This document shows, piece after piece, positions 23,191 through 32,615 of a stretch of 64,000 nucleotides of DNA. The DNA lies in the NCBI GenBank assembly GCA_963735455.1, contig CAVTKZ010000004.1, positions 372,001 through 436,000 of the forward strand. The letters are read 5' to 3'. The position numbers were made by a program, and so were the translations under genes. Each line of letters opens with the position of its first letter. The first letter of the stretch is position 1. The notes under the pieces were generated by a model. The model did no database searches and was not told the origin of the DNA. It worked only from the letters and a program-made list of their open reading frames with translations. This stretch comes from Palsa-1033 sp963735455. Its GTDB lineage: Bacteria; Chloroflexota; Limnocylindria; Limnocylindrales; CSP1-4.

Positions 23191-26100
23191 GCTCAGCTGC
23201 CGCCACCAGCCGATCGAGGCGATAGCCGGCGTCGGCGGCGGCCCGGGCCAGTGTCCGTTGGCGGGCCACGGCCGGCCGGCCGCTCGCCTCGGCCACGACC
23301 GCGAGCCAGAGCAGCCAGGCCTCGCGCTCGACGAACTCGACACCGTCCCAGGCGTTGACCCGCAGGCCGGCCCGGATCCCCGGATCGGCGAACCACGACC
23401 GGATCGCCGGGGCGTCGAGGGCAATCACCGCCGGGTCCGGGCCGGCGAGGGCGCCGGCGAGGGCGGCGGCCAGGCCGACGGCCCGATCGACATCGTCGGG
23501 CGGCCAGCCCGTCGCCAGGAGCGCCGCGCGAATCACGGGCCACAGTCGGAGGCGCTCGACGTCCAGGCCGCGGATCGCCCCGGCTGCGGCCACGATCCTG
23601 GCGGGCGGGCTGGCGGCCGTCCCGAGAGCTGCCTGCAGGGCGGCCCCGACCCGCTCATGCTCGGGCTCGAGGACCAGGTCGGCCAGGGCATCGGCCAGGC
23701 GGGGTACCGAGCCGCCGGCCAGGCGGTGGGCCAGCTGCGACCAGGGCGCAGCGGGCGTCGAGGCCACCTCGCGCAGGTCGACGTACACCCGGCAGGCATA
23801 GGCAGCCAGGCTGGCCGGCAGGCCGTCCTCGACGATCTCGCGGGTCGAGAACAGCGCTTCCCGATCGGTCATCGCGTCCCGGACGGCCAGCCAGCGATCG
23901 GGTCCCAGAGTGAGGCCGAGGGCGTCGCCGACGGTGACCCGGGCCGGCCGCTTCTCGCCGTCCGGCCCGCGCTCGGCGTAGGTCGTCGAGCGACGCAGCC
24001 GGCCGCTCGTCTCGGCATAGCGATTGTGGAAGATGACCAGCGACCGTTCGCCGCCCGGACCCCGGTTGCTGTAGGCGTAGACGTTCTCGTCGACCGCGCC
24101 GCCCCCGATCTCGAAGTCGAACAGGCGGAACTGCTCGGCCCCGGCGAACTCGGCCCGCCGGTGGAGGAGCGGGAAGATCGTCCGCTCGTGGTGGTCGAGC
24201 AGGCCCTCATCGACCGCCTCCTCGAGCCGCGGCCGGCGGAACTCCATCCCGTACTGCTCGCGGTAGCCTTCGACCTGACCGTGGCCGAGCAGCGGCAGGC
24301 CGGGCATGGTCGCCAGCAGGGCCGCCACCCCGAAGTACTTGTCGCCCGTCCCGAACTGCTCGACGGCGGTCTTCTCGTCGGGGTTGCTCATGAAGTTGAC
24401 GAACCGGCCCAGGATCGCCGGATCGAATTCGAGGGTGTTCTTGATCACCTGGCGGTACTCGTCGTTGTGCTCGTCGCGGAGCATGTTCATGAAGGCGCTG
24501 TTGTAGACCCGGTGCATCCCCAGGGTCCTCACGAAATAGCCCTCGAGGAGCCAGAACGCCTCGGCCAGGAGCAGGGTCCCGGGCGCCTCGAGGGCGACCC
24601 GGTCGACCACCTCCCGCCAGAACTCGTGGGGCATCAGGGCCTCGAACGCCCGCCGGCTCATGCCCCGGCCGGCACGCGAGGGGATGGCCCCGCCGGCGCC
24701 TGGCTCGGGGAACCACAGCCGTTCGATGTGGCGCTTGGCCAGGACCATCGCGGCGTCGAAGCGGATCACCGGGAACTGCCGGGCAACGGCCACGATCGTC
24801 CGGATCACCGCCTCCCGCACGCTCGCCTGGGAGTAGTCGAGCTGGGCCGTGTCGTTCCAGGGGAAGGTCGTCCCGTCGTTGCCGTGGTAGACGTAGCGCA
24901 CCCCGCCGGTCAGCCGATCGGTGCGCTGGAAGACGACCGCGGCGTCGCTGGCGTCGTAGTAGTGATCCTCGATCCGGATCCCGACCCGCTCGTCGTCGGA
25001 CAGGTCGGGACCCTCGAACGAGTACGCCGGGAAGGGCGACTCCGGCAGCGACAGGAACCAGTCGGGCTGCTCGATCACCCAGCGCGAGTCGATCCCCATA
25101 TGGTTGGGGACCATGTCGCTGGCCAGCCGGATGCCCCGCCGGGCGGCCCGGCCGCGGAGGTCGGCGAGGGCCGCCGGACCGCCCAGGTCGGCGGCGATCT
25201 GGTAGTCATCGAGCGAGTAGGCCGAAGCCACCGCGTCGGGCTGGCCGCGGAGCTGCTTGATCCGGGCCGACGCCCGGCTGCGCTGCCACAGGCCGATCAG
25301 CCACAGGCCGGTGATCCCGCGCCGGGCGAGCGTGTCGAGCTCCTCGTCGGGGATCGCATCGAGCGTGCGCACCTCACGCTCGTAGTGGCGCGACAGCTGG
25401 TCGAGCCAGACGTAGGTGCTCTTGGCGACCAGGATCAGGCGCGGCATCCAGTCCGTGTCGAGGCTGAACTGCTCGGTCTCGGTTGCTTCGCCCTCGAACG
25501 TGTAGACCTCCGCCGGGCCGCCGGCACCGGCGTCGGGCTGGATGGCGAGCCAGGCCAGCTCGGCTGAATGGCGCTCCTCGGCCAGGACGTCGAGGGCGAC
25601 CAGGAGCTGCTCGAGGAGGTCCCCCAGGAGCGGCGCGAAGCGCTCGCCCCAGGCCCTCCGGATGTAGCGCAGCTGGTCGGCCAGCGAGCCGGGCGCGGCC
25701 CGGGCCGGCTCCCGCAGGAGCTCGATCAGCGAACGAGGATCGTCGGGGAAGGCCGGCCGGCCGTCGAAGACCTCGTCGAGGGCCGCCTGGACACCCGGCG
25801 CGGCAGCCGCCCGCTCGCGCAGAGGTCCCAGGTCGACCAGCTCGCCGAACGGCACGACGGCCGGATTCTCGGAGAGCACGCCGAGCAGCAGGAGCTGGGC
25901 CAGGGCGACGTCCGGGTCGGCCGGCTCCGGGCCGCCATCGAGGTGGCGCGGAAACTCGACCGGGAAGGCCTCGACGGTCGCCGCCAGGCCGTCCGGGCCG
26001 ACAACGCTCTCGAGCTGGTCGGCCGCCAGCTGGAGGGCGTCGCCGTCGGCCGACTCGCGATAGCGGTCGATCAGCCGGCCGAGGATCGAGACGAGGATCC

Positions 26101-26293
26101 CGGCGGCGTGCAGCTCGCCGCTGGTGACCGGCGGCTCCTGCCCGGGACGTGGCTTGCGCCTGGCGGCCAGCCGGGCGGCAATCGTCCGGGCCGTGGAGAG
26201 CTGCGGGTCGAGGGTCAGGTCGGACAGGCCGTAGCGTTCCCGGGCGAGCCGAGCGAGACGGAACTCGTGCTCGGTGGGCTGCCGGGGGGCCAC
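23093..26293 (-). CDS. large GH13 alpha-amylase-family enzyme
   Basis: 1066 aa from GTG 26293, two bases past the GntR stop. Residues about 1-310 are a helical N-terminal region with no family I recognise. The (beta/alpha)8 core follows: region I ASDMVPNHMG (391-400), the nucleophile Asp513 in IRFDAAM, the acid/base Glu578 in LLAEAFW, and the third acid Asp639 in NFMSNPDE, where NHD is replaced by NPDE. The rest (about 770-1066) is an accessory domain; the last 30 residues, Arg/Gly-rich, overlap the DUF885 gene and may not be real. It acts on alpha-glucan or maltooligosaccharide and sits beside glgP and glgA. Exact specificity is not assigned. Confidence 0.82.
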   Translation of the reverse strand: MAPRQPTEHEFRLARLARERYGLSDLTLDPQLSTARTIAARLAARRKPRPGQEPPVTSGELHAAGILVSILGRLIDRYRESADGDALQLAADQLESVVGPDGLAATVEAFPVEFPRHLDGGPEPADPDVALAQLLLLGVLSENPAVVPFGELVDLGPLRERAAAAPGVQAALDEVFDGRPAFPDDPRSLIELLREPARAAPGSLADQLRYIRRAWGERFAPLLGDLLEQLLVALDVLAEERHSAELAWLAIQPDAGAGGPAEVYTFEGEATETEQFSLDTDWMPRLILVAKSTYVWLDQLSRHYEREVRTLDAIPDEELDTLARRGITGLWLIGLWQRSRASARIKQLRGQPDAVASAYSLDDYQIAADLGGPAALADLRGRAARRGIRLASDMVPNHMGIDSRWVIEQPDWFLSLPESPFPAYSFEGPDLSDDERVGIRIEDHYYDASDAAVVFQRTDRLTGGVRYVYHGNDGTTFPWNDTAQLDYSQASVREAVIRTIVAVARQFPVIRFDAAMVLAKRHIERLWFPEPGAGGAIPSRAGRGMSRRAFEALMPHEFWREVVDRVALEAPGTLLLAEAFWLLEGYFVRTLGMHRVYNSAFMNMLRDEHNDEYRQVIKNTLEFDPAILGRFVNFMSNPDEKTAVEQFGTGDKYFGVAALLATMPGLPLLGHGQVEGYREQYGMEFRRPRLEEAVDEGLLDHHERTIFPLLHRRAEFAGAEQFRLFDFEIGGGAVDENVYAYSNRGPGGERSLVIFHNRYAETSGRLRRSTTYAERGPDGEKRPARVTVGDALGLTLGPDRWLAVRDAMTDREALFSTREIVEDGLPASLAAYACRVYVDLREVASTPAAPWSQLAHRLAGGSVPRLADALADLVLEPEHERVGAALQAALGTAASPPARIVAAAGAIRGLDVERLRLWPVIRAALLATGWPPDDVDRAVGLAAALAGALAGPDPAVIALDAPAIRSWFADPGIRAGLRVNAWDGVEFVEREAWLLWLAVVAEASGRPAVARQRTLARAAADAGYRLDRLVAAAELSPRRRRPGPGRARATGPGSRGSASPRGGGAG

Positions 26294-26294
26294 C

Positions 26295-27329
26295 TCAGCG
26301 GACGGCCCCGATCGAGGTCGGCTGGAGGGTGGGTCGCTCGTCCGGTCCGTCGCCGGCCGGCCGCTCGTCCTGGACGCGTTCGATCGCCCGCCGGAGGAGC
26401 TCCAGGCCGGACGGGTCGAACTCGTACTTCCAGGCCCGGATCCGCTCAGGCCGGCTGAACCGGTCGTCGAGCCCGAGGGCGATCGCCTCGCGCGACAGCA
26501 GGATCAGGTCGGCGACATCGTCGATGTGCTGCAGGCCTTCGTCCGAGCCGATCACCGCCCGGACGATCTCGACGCCCGTCGCACCGGCCAGGCGGAGGGT
26601 CTCGGCGATGTTATCGGTGCCCGTCTCCGAGGCACACACCAGGCCAACGACGCCGCCCGGCGGCAGGGCCGCGATCTCGTGGACGAGCTCCATGTAGCCC
26701 GGCCCGACGATCATCGCGATCAGGGGAATGCCCAGGCCGACCGAGTACGCCTGGGCCTCGTCGGCGTGGAAGGTCGTGGTCGCGATCAGGTCGTAGTGGA
26801 AGCGCTCGAGCCGCTCGGGAATGTCCTGGAGCAGGGTGCCCTCAGCCTCGACCGCGGCCGGGAAGGCTTCCACGATCGCCGCCGCGTCATAGATGGCGTC
26901 GGCATTGGTGCACTCGGCGAATAGGATCCGGACGAGCGGGCCGGGCCGCTTGCGCTCGGCCGCGGCGGCAAAGGTGGCCGAGGCCACCTCGTCGGCCGTG
27001 AAGCCGGCCGCGCTCGCCCGGCGGAGCATCTCGGCAACGATCCCGGCCAGGGCCTCCTGGCCCCGGCGCTGGGGTGGCCGGTCGGCGACGTGGGTGCCGG
27101 CGCCATGGCGGCTGGTCACGTAGCCCGCGTCGGCCAGCCGCTTGTAGACCGCCCGGATCGTGTTCGGGTTGACCCGCAGCGCCGCTCCCAGCTCGCGGAC
27201 CGGGGCCAGGCGGGCACCCGGCAGGAGGCGGCCCGAGTCGATCTGGTAGGCGACCTGCCAGAAGATCTGGGTGCTGATCGGGACGTCGGAGTCGCGCTCG
27301 ACGTCGAGGCCCCGATGGGTGGTTGACAT
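26295..27329 (-). CDS. GntR-family transcriptional regulator, YtrA-like
   Basis: 344 aa from ATG 27329; a TTG at 27344 would add five residues. The N-terminal winged helix is ISTQIFWQVAYQIDSGRLLPGARLAPVRELGAALRVNPNTIRAVYKRLADAGYVTSRHGAGTHV, as in the GntR/YtrA group. The long C-terminal half (residues 95-344) does not resemble the FadR or HutC effector domains I know, although GLVCASETGTDNIAETLRLAGATGVEIVRAV suggests a periplasmic-binding-like sensor. It lies upstream of and tightly joined to the GH13 gene, so it probably regulates alpha-glucan breakdown. Confidence 0.82.
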   Translation of the reverse strand: MSTTHRGLDVERDSDVPISTQIFWQVAYQIDSGRLLPGARLAPVRELGAALRVNPNTIRAVYKRLADAGYVTSRHGAGTHVADRPPQRRGQEALAGIVAEMLRRASAAGFTADEVASATFAAAAERKRPGPLVRILFAECTNADAIYDAAAIVEAFPAAVEAEGTLLQDIPERLERFHYDLIATTTFHADEAQAYSVGLGIPLIAMIVGPGYMELVHEIAALPPGGVVGLVCASETGTDNIAETLRLAGATGVEIVRAVIGSDEGLQHIDDVADLILLSREAIALGLDDRFSRPERIRAWKYEFDPSGLELLRRAIERVQDERPAGDGPDERPTLQPTSIGAVR

Positions 27330-27368
27330 AGTGGAATGGTCCAAGTAGGATTTGGCCTAGGACACTAT
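27328..27368. promoter_or_regulatory. candidate GntR operator/divergent promoter region
   Basis: ATAGTG (27328-27333) and CACTAT (27363-27368) are inverted 6-bp arms spanning the GntR start and enclosing an A+T-richer stretch. A second small repeat CGAGT-CCGGC-ACTCG (27383-27397) follows. Divergent transcription of GntR and the 43-aa gene fits this segment. Weak evidence. Confidence 0.35.
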
Positions 27369-27417
27369 ATCAACATTGAGTGCGAGTCCGGCACTCGAGC
27401 AGCTATCGAGACACACC

Positions 27418-27549
27418 ATGGCACTCATCGCAGGCATCGTCATCATCGTTGCCATCCTGACACTATTCGGAGCACTGGCGCAGCGCTGGGGCGTCGACTC
27501 ACGCGACAGCTGGGTCGACTCGTATACCCCGCGCGCGGGCGTCCGCTAG
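27418..27549 (+). CDS. 43-aa single-helix membrane peptide
   Basis: ATG 27418 to TAG 27549, 43 residues: a hydrophobic N-terminal helix (ALIAGIVIIVAILTLFGALA) followed by a polar tail starting QRWGVDSRDSW and ending YTPRAGVR. Codon choice is less G+C-biased than in its neighbours. Small proteins of this shape are common in high-GC bacteria but I know no function. It stands between the divergent GntR gene and the LUD gene, about 115 bases upstream of the latter. Confidence 0.55.
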   Translation: MALIAGIVIIVAILTLFGALAQRWGVDSRDSWVDSYTPRAGVR

Positions 27550-27663
27550 CTCACGCCATCGCCTTCGAGGCCAAACTGGTTGCTTGTGCAATAATCGTTG
27601 AGGGTCTACCTGACCCGCAACGAGGCAACGAACCGAGATGCGCAACGCAGCCGCGGTGCCGCG

Positions 27664-28296
27664 ATGACCACCACCCGGGCCAACGATGTCGCGGGCGGGC
27701 CGCCCGCAGGCCTCGATCCGGTCGAGCGGGTGGCGACGGCCATCCGCGCCCATAACATCGGGGTGGTCGTCGTCGCCACGAAGGACGAGGCGCGGGACGC
27801 CGTCCTGGCCCTGATCCCGGAAGGCGCCGAGGTCCACTCGGGCAAGTCCAGGACCCTCGAGGAGCTGGGCCTCTTCGCCGAGCTGATGGAGTCCGGCCGC
27901 TACGACGCGGTTCGGCCGCGGGTCGCGAAGCTCGACCGCCAGACCCAGGGCGCGGAGATCCGCCGCCATACCTCTTCGCCGAGCTACATGCTGGGCAGCG
28001 TCAACGCGCTGACCGAGGGCGGTGCGTTGGTGGCCGCCAGTGGCACGGGCAGCCAGCTCGCGGCCTATTCCGCCGGCGCCGGCCACCTGATCCTGGTCGT
28101 GGGCAGCCAGAAGATCGTGCCCGACCTGGACGCCGCCCTGCGCCGGATCGACGAGGTTGTCTTCCCCTACGAGGATGCCCAGGTCTTCGAGCGGATGGGC
28201 GTGCACACGATCCTGGGCAAGATCCTGATCATCTATGCCGAGTGGGTCGCGCAGCGAACGACGGTCGTCCTCGTTCGCGAGCCGGTCGGAGTCTAG
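27664..28296 (+). CDS. LUD-domain protein (LutC/YkgG family)
   Basis: 210 aa from ATG 27664. The LUD fold is marked by GAEVHSGKSRTLEELGL, SSPSYMLGSVNALTEGGALVAASGTGSQLAAYSAGAGHLILVVGSQKIVPDLDAALRRI, which is the usual conserved core. LutC and relatives accompany iron-sulphur lactate oxidation complexes, but neither lutA nor lutB is here, so it is a stand-alone LUD protein of unknown role. An extended -10-like TGCAATAAT lies near 27587-27595. Its stop codon overlaps the glgP stop on the opposite strand by three bases. Confidence 0.83.
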   Translation: MTTTRANDVAGGPPAGLDPVERVATAIRAHNIGVVVVATKDEARDAVLALIPEGAEVHSGKSRTLEELGLFAELMESGRYDAVRPRVAKLDRQTQGAEIRRHTSSPSYMLGSVNALTEGGALVAASGTGSQLAAYSAGAGHLILVVGSQKIVPDLDAALRRIDEVVFPYEDAQVFERMGVHTILGKILIIYAEWVAQRTTVVLVREPVGV

Positions 28297-30506
28297 GCCG
28301 CCGGAGCTCCAGCTCCGACACCCGGCTGCTCCGGCCGGGCGACGACCGGCACGCCGGCCGCGGGCAGGTACAGCTGCTCGGTGTACTCGTGGAGCATCCG
28401 GGTGGTCGAGAAGCGCCAGATCGTCGAGGCGATCGAGCTCCGCATCCGCTCCGTCCAGCCGGTCGGGATGCCGCTCGGGCCGCGCTCGTAGTAGCGCGGC
28501 ACGATCTCGTCCTCGAGGATCCGGTAGAGGTCCAGTGCGTCCGCCCAGTCCTGGGCGCCCTCGTCCGGATTCTGCTCGCGGCTGCCGATCGCCCAGCCGT
28601 TGTCGCCGGTCCAGCCCTCGTCCCACCAGCCGTCGAGGACCGACGCGTTGACCACCCCGTTCTGGGCGGCCTTCATCCCGCTCGTCCCCGACGCCTCGAG
28701 CGGCCGGCGAGGATTGTTCAGCCAGACGTCGACGCCCTGGACCAGGAAGCGGGCGATCCGCATGTCGTAGTCCTCGAGGATGAACACCCGACCGCGCAGG
28801 GCGGCTGAGCGCGAGCGCTCGAAGATCTGCTGGATCACGCCCTGGCCGGGCCGGTCGGCCGGATGGGCCTTGCCGGCGAAGATGACCTGGACCGGCCGCT
28901 CCGGGTGCCACAGCAGGCGGGCCAGCCGCTCGACGTCGGTGAACAGCAGGCCGGCCCGCTTGTAGGTCGCGAAGCGGCGCGCGAAGCCGATCGTCAGGAT
29001 CTCCGGATCGAGGGCCTCCTCGAGCTGCTCCAGGACGAGCGGCGCCTCGCCGTGGCGGGCGAACTGGCTGCGCAGGCGCTTGCGGGCGAACATCGACAGC
29101 TCGCTCTTCTGGCGCTGGTGGGCGGCCCACAGGTCGCGATCCTGGATCCGGCTCAAGCGCTCCCAGAACCGGCCGGTCTTCGTCGCCGGGTCGAGGTCGT
29201 CGAGGTCGGCGCCCAGGAAGTTCGCGTACAGCCCGTTCATCTCGGTCCCGACCCAGGTCGGCGCGTGGACGCCGTTGGTGATCCCCAGGATCCGGCGCTC
29301 GCCGAGCATCGGTGACCAGGTCGCGTTGGCGGTGATCGCGTGGAGCTGGCTGACCGCGTTGGCGGCACACGACAGGCGCAGCGAGAGGGCCGTCATGTCG
29401 AACTGGCGGGGGTCCTCGTCGACGCCCCGGCCGAGGAGCAACAGGCGCTCGATGTCGACCAGCCCGGCCGCTTCGGGCCGCTCCACCCCGAGGACCGGCC
29501 CGGCGACCTTCCGGACAAGGTCCGCGTCGAAGCGCTCGTTGCCGGCCGAGACCGGGGTATGGATGGTGAAGACGCTGGTCGCCCGGACCTGCTCGAAGGC
29601 ATCGTCGAAGGTGCTCCCGGCCGCCACCAGCTCGCGCGCCCGTTCGGCCAGCAGGAACGCGCTGTGACCCTCGTTCAGGTGCCAGGCCGCCGGGCTGATC
29701 CCCAGGGCCCGGATCGCGCGCGTCCCGGCCACGCCCAGGACCAGCTCCTGGTGGAGGCGCATCTCGCGCCCGCGCACGTACAGGATGTGACTGATCGGTC
29801 GGTCGGCCTCGTCGTTCTCGTTGATGTCGGTGTCCAGCAGGAGCGTTGGCACCCGGCCGACCTGGGCGACCCACACCGCGACATGGAGGGTCCGTCCGGG
29901 CAGGTCGATCGTGACCGTCAATGGATCGCCGTAGCGGTCCGCCGCCCGGAGGACCGGCAGCCGGGCCAGGTCGTAGTCGGGGTACGCGTGCTCCTGGTGG
30001 CCGTCGGCGTCGATCGTCTGGCGGAAGTAGCCCTTGCGATACATCAGGCCGACGCCGATGAACGGCAGGGCCATGTCCGAGGCGGTCTTGAGGTGGTCGC
30101 CGGCCAGCACGCCCAGGCCGCCGGAGTAGATCCCCAGGCTCTCGTAGAAGCCGTATTCGGCGCAGAAGTAGGCGATCGGGCCTTCGAGCGACCCGCCGTA
30201 CTGGCGCTGGAACCAGTGGTTGCTGCCGTTGGCCAGGTAGGCGTCGAGGTCGGCGATCACGGCCTGGTATTCCACCAGGAAGTCCTGGTCCTCGAGCAGG
30301 GTCCGCCAGTCGACGGCGCCCTCCAGGACGGCGACCGGGTTGCGGTAGCGGGTCCAGGCTGCGGCGTCGATCCGGTTGAACAGGACCTTGGCGGCCGGAT
30401 GCCAGCTCCACCACAGGTTGTAGGCGAGCCGGCGCAGGCCTTCCAGCTGGGGCGGCAGGCGGAACGGCGCGCCGGGCATCGTCGGCACGTGAACGAGGGG
30501 ATCCAT
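28293..30506 (-). CDS. glgP: alpha-glucan (glycogen/maltodextrin) phosphorylase
   Basis: 737 aa, the short TIGR02094-type phosphorylase, with ATG 30506 at the start of a conserved N-terminus. Motifs include AYFCAEYGFYESLGIYSGGLGVLAGDHLK, HLNEGHSAFL, ITNGVHAPTW, GFARRFATYKRA and the PLP-Lys region EASGTSGMKAAQNG. It phosphorolyses alpha-1,4-glucan to glucose-1-phosphate in the cytoplasm. The gene is divergent from glgA, 57 bases apart; a TATCAT element lies nine bases upstream of its ATG on the minus strand. It forms the glucan block with GH13 and glgA. Confidence 0.95.
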   Translation of the reverse strand: MDPLVHVPTMPGAPFRLPPQLEGLRRLAYNLWWSWHPAAKVLFNRIDAAAWTRYRNPVAVLEGAVDWRTLLEDQDFLVEYQAVIADLDAYLANGSNHWFQRQYGGSLEGPIAYFCAEYGFYESLGIYSGGLGVLAGDHLKTASDMALPFIGVGLMYRKGYFRQTIDADGHQEHAYPDYDLARLPVLRAADRYGDPLTVTIDLPGRTLHVAVWVAQVGRVPTLLLDTDINENDEADRPISHILYVRGREMRLHQELVLGVAGTRAIRALGISPAAWHLNEGHSAFLLAERARELVAAGSTFDDAFEQVRATSVFTIHTPVSAGNERFDADLVRKVAGPVLGVERPEAAGLVDIERLLLLGRGVDEDPRQFDMTALSLRLSCAANAVSQLHAITANATWSPMLGERRILGITNGVHAPTWVGTEMNGLYANFLGADLDDLDPATKTGRFWERLSRIQDRDLWAAHQRQKSELSMFARKRLRSQFARHGEAPLVLEQLEEALDPEILTIGFARRFATYKRAGLLFTDVERLARLLWHPERPVQVIFAGKAHPADRPGQGVIQQIFERSRSAALRGRVFILEDYDMRIARFLVQGVDVWLNNPRRPLEASGTSGMKAAQNGVVNASVLDGWWDEGWTGDNGWAIGSREQNPDEGAQDWADALDLYRILEDEIVPRYYERGPSGIPTGWTERMRSSIASTIWRFSTTRMLHEYTEQLYLPAAGVPVVARPEQPGVGAGAPAA

Positions 30507-30551
30507 CCGGGCCGAATGATAGGCGAGCGAGCGGGGGCTCGGCGCGGCCAC

Positions 30552-30557
30552 GACAAT
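30552..30557 (+). promoter_or_regulatory. GACAAT -10-like element 6 bases before ATG 30564
   Basis: Leaderless-type spacing for glgA; first base deviates from TAnnnT. Confidence 0.4.
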
Positions 30558-30563
30558 GGGCCG

Positions 30564-32103
30564 ATGCGAATCGTGTCGGTGGCCGCCGAGTGCGAGCCCT
30601 GGGCGAAGGCCGGCGGGCTGGGCGACGTGGTCGATGCGCTCGCGCGCAGCCTGGGCCGGACGGACGCCCTTGACGAGCCCGTCGACGTCTTCCTACCGGC
30701 CTATCGCTCGGTCGTCCCCCCGGCCGATGCTGTCGTCTCGGAGGCACGGGTCAGCGTGCCCGGGCCGTACGGGCCGCCGACCGCCGCCCACCCCGAGGGC
30801 GTCGCGACGCTGACGGTCCGATCGGTGTTGACCCACGGCTATCGCCTCCGCCTCGTCGATTTCCCGCCGGCCTTCGACCGCGACGGGATCTACGGCTATG
30901 ACGACGATCCGTGGCGGTTCGGCCTCCTCGCCCGGGCGGCCCTCGAGACGCTCCGCCTGGAGCGGCGCCCGGTCGACCTGCTCCACGTCCACGACTGGCA
31001 CGCCGCGACCGCGCTGGTCCTGCGCGACTGCTTCTACCCCGACGATCCGATCGTCGGCCGCGCCCGGCTGGCGTCGCTCCTGACGATCCACAACCTGGCC
31101 TACCACGGCTGGGTCGAGCGGGCCGGCCTGGCCAGCCTCGGGCTGGCCCCCGGCGACCGGGTCGTCGCCGCGACCGCGGCCGGGATCGACCTGCTCTGGG
31201 CCGGGATCGAGCGCGCCGACCTGGTCAACACGGTCAGCCCGACATTCGCGGCGGAGGCCTTGACGCCGGCCGTCGGCTTCGGCCTCGATCCGACCCTGCG
31301 CTGGAAGGCGGCCCAGCTCGACCTGTCCGGCCGGCCGCGCTTCTTCGGGATCCTCAACGGGATCGACCCGGCGGTCTGGAACCCGGCCACCGACGCCGTC
31401 CTGGCCGCGCCGTACTCGGCCGCCGATCGCGCCGGCAAAGCGGCCTGCCGGACCGACCTGCTCGACCGGCTCGGCTTCGACCCCGGCGACGACGGCCCGG
31501 TCCTGGGGATGATCGGCCGGCTCGACCCGCAGAAGGGCTTTGACCTGCTGGCCGAGGCCGCGCCCCGCCTGCTGTCGTCCGGCGCGCGGCTGATCGTGCA
31601 GGGCAGCGGCGACCCGGCCCTGGCCGAGCCGTTCCGGGCCCTAGCCCGGCGGCGTCCCGATCGAAATCGTCTTGAACGAGCACTTCGACCGGGCGATGGC
31701 CCGCCGGATCTACGCCGGCTGTGACCTGTTCGTGATGCCCAGCCGCTTCGAGCCCTGCGGCCAGGGCCAGATGATCGCCCTGCGCTACGGCACGCCGCCG
31801 ATCGTCCACCGAACCGGCGGCCTGGCCGACACCGTCGTCGACGAGTACCTTCATCCGGGCGCGGGGACCGGCTTCGTCTTCGAGCACCCCACCGCGGCTG
31901 GCCTGGCCTGGGCGTGCGAGCAGGCCTTCGAGACGCGCGCCCGGCCGGCGGCTTGGGACGGGCTGATCGAGCGCGGGATGGCCGTCGATCACGACTGGGG
32001 GTCCGGGCCGACGGCGGCCTATCTCGATGCCGATCGCCGGGCGATCGCCCTGGCCCAGGCGCCCCGGAAGGCGACCAGGCGGCCACCGCCACCCAGGCCC
32101 TGA
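30564..32103 (+). CDS. glgA: glycogen/starch synthase (GT5), frame broken near 31659
   Basis: The frame from ATG 30564 encodes the GT5 N-terminal domain: SVAAECEPWAKAGGLGDVVDAL with the KxGGLGDV ADP-glucose motif, LLHVHDWHAA, FGILNGIDPAVWNP and GMIGRLDPQKGFDLLAEA. It stays in frame to about 31658 (RALARRRP). The C-terminal continuation IEIVLNEHFDRAMARRIYAGCDLFVMPSRFEPCGQGQMIALRYGTPPIVHRTGGLADTV is in another frame (31660-32103). One extra base or two missing bases near 31659 explains it. Joined, the protein is about 512 aa, normal for GlgA. Adds glucosyl units from ADP-glucose (or UDP-glucose) to glycogen. Confidence 0.88.
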
Positions 32104-32193
32104 GCGGCCGGGCCGCCGTTCGCCGGCCGGACGACCCTCCGGCGAACTGGCCGCCGTGTCAGAATCGGCCGACCCAGATCCGCGGAGGTGCTC

Positions 32194-32583
32194 ATGGCCC
32201 GCCAGTTCGTCGTCCAGCTGCCCAATGAACCCGGTGCCCTCGCGACCCTGTCGGAGGCCCTGGCCGAGCGCGGCGTTGACCTGCGCGCGATCGGCGGCGG
32301 GAGCATGGGCGAGACCGGCCACGTGATCATGACCACGGCCGACGACGACACGGCCCGAGCGGTCCTGCAGGCCGGCAAGTACACGTTCGTCGAAGGCGAG
32401 TCGATCCTGGCCGAGGTTGGTGATCGGCCGGGCGGGATGGCCGGCGTGACCCGCGAGCTGGCCGACGCCGGGGTGAACATCATCGGCCACCTCTTCCTCG
32501 GTCGCTGGGGCGACCGGGCGATGTTCACCTTCGTCGTCGACAACGCCGAGGTCGCCCGGCCGATCCTCGAGCGCAAGCCCTAG
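32194..32583 (+). CDS. tandem ACT-domain protein
   Basis: 129 aa. Two ACT modules in a row: QFVVQLPNEPGALATLSEALAERGVDLRAIGG and ILAEVGDRPGGMAGVTRELADAGVNIIGHLF, each with the conserved PG. Double ACT proteins sense amino acids or act as regulatory partners. GGAGG at 32183-32187 fixes ATG 32194. It is followed closely by the proline racemase-family gene, and both could respond to amino-acid supply (inference). Confidence 0.8.
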   Translation: MARQFVVQLPNEPGALATLSEALAERGVDLRAIGGGSMGETGHVIMTTADDDTARAVLQAGKYTFVEGESILAEVGDRPGGMAGVTRELADAGVNIIGHLFLGRWGDRAMFTFVVDNAEVARPILERKP

Positions 32584-32615
32584 CCTCGCCGAGCGCCTGG
32601 CCAGGGCCCCCAGCG

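Noticed and set aside
23093..23192. C-terminal Arg/Gly-rich tail of the GH13 protein as a functional domain
   Set aside because: It coincides with the DUF885 coding end on the other strand and lacks any conserved pattern.
27499..30747. 1082-aa minus-strand ORF across glgP and the LUD gene
   Set aside because: Arg/Pro-rich shadow of real genes; G+C-rich codons leave many antisense frames open.
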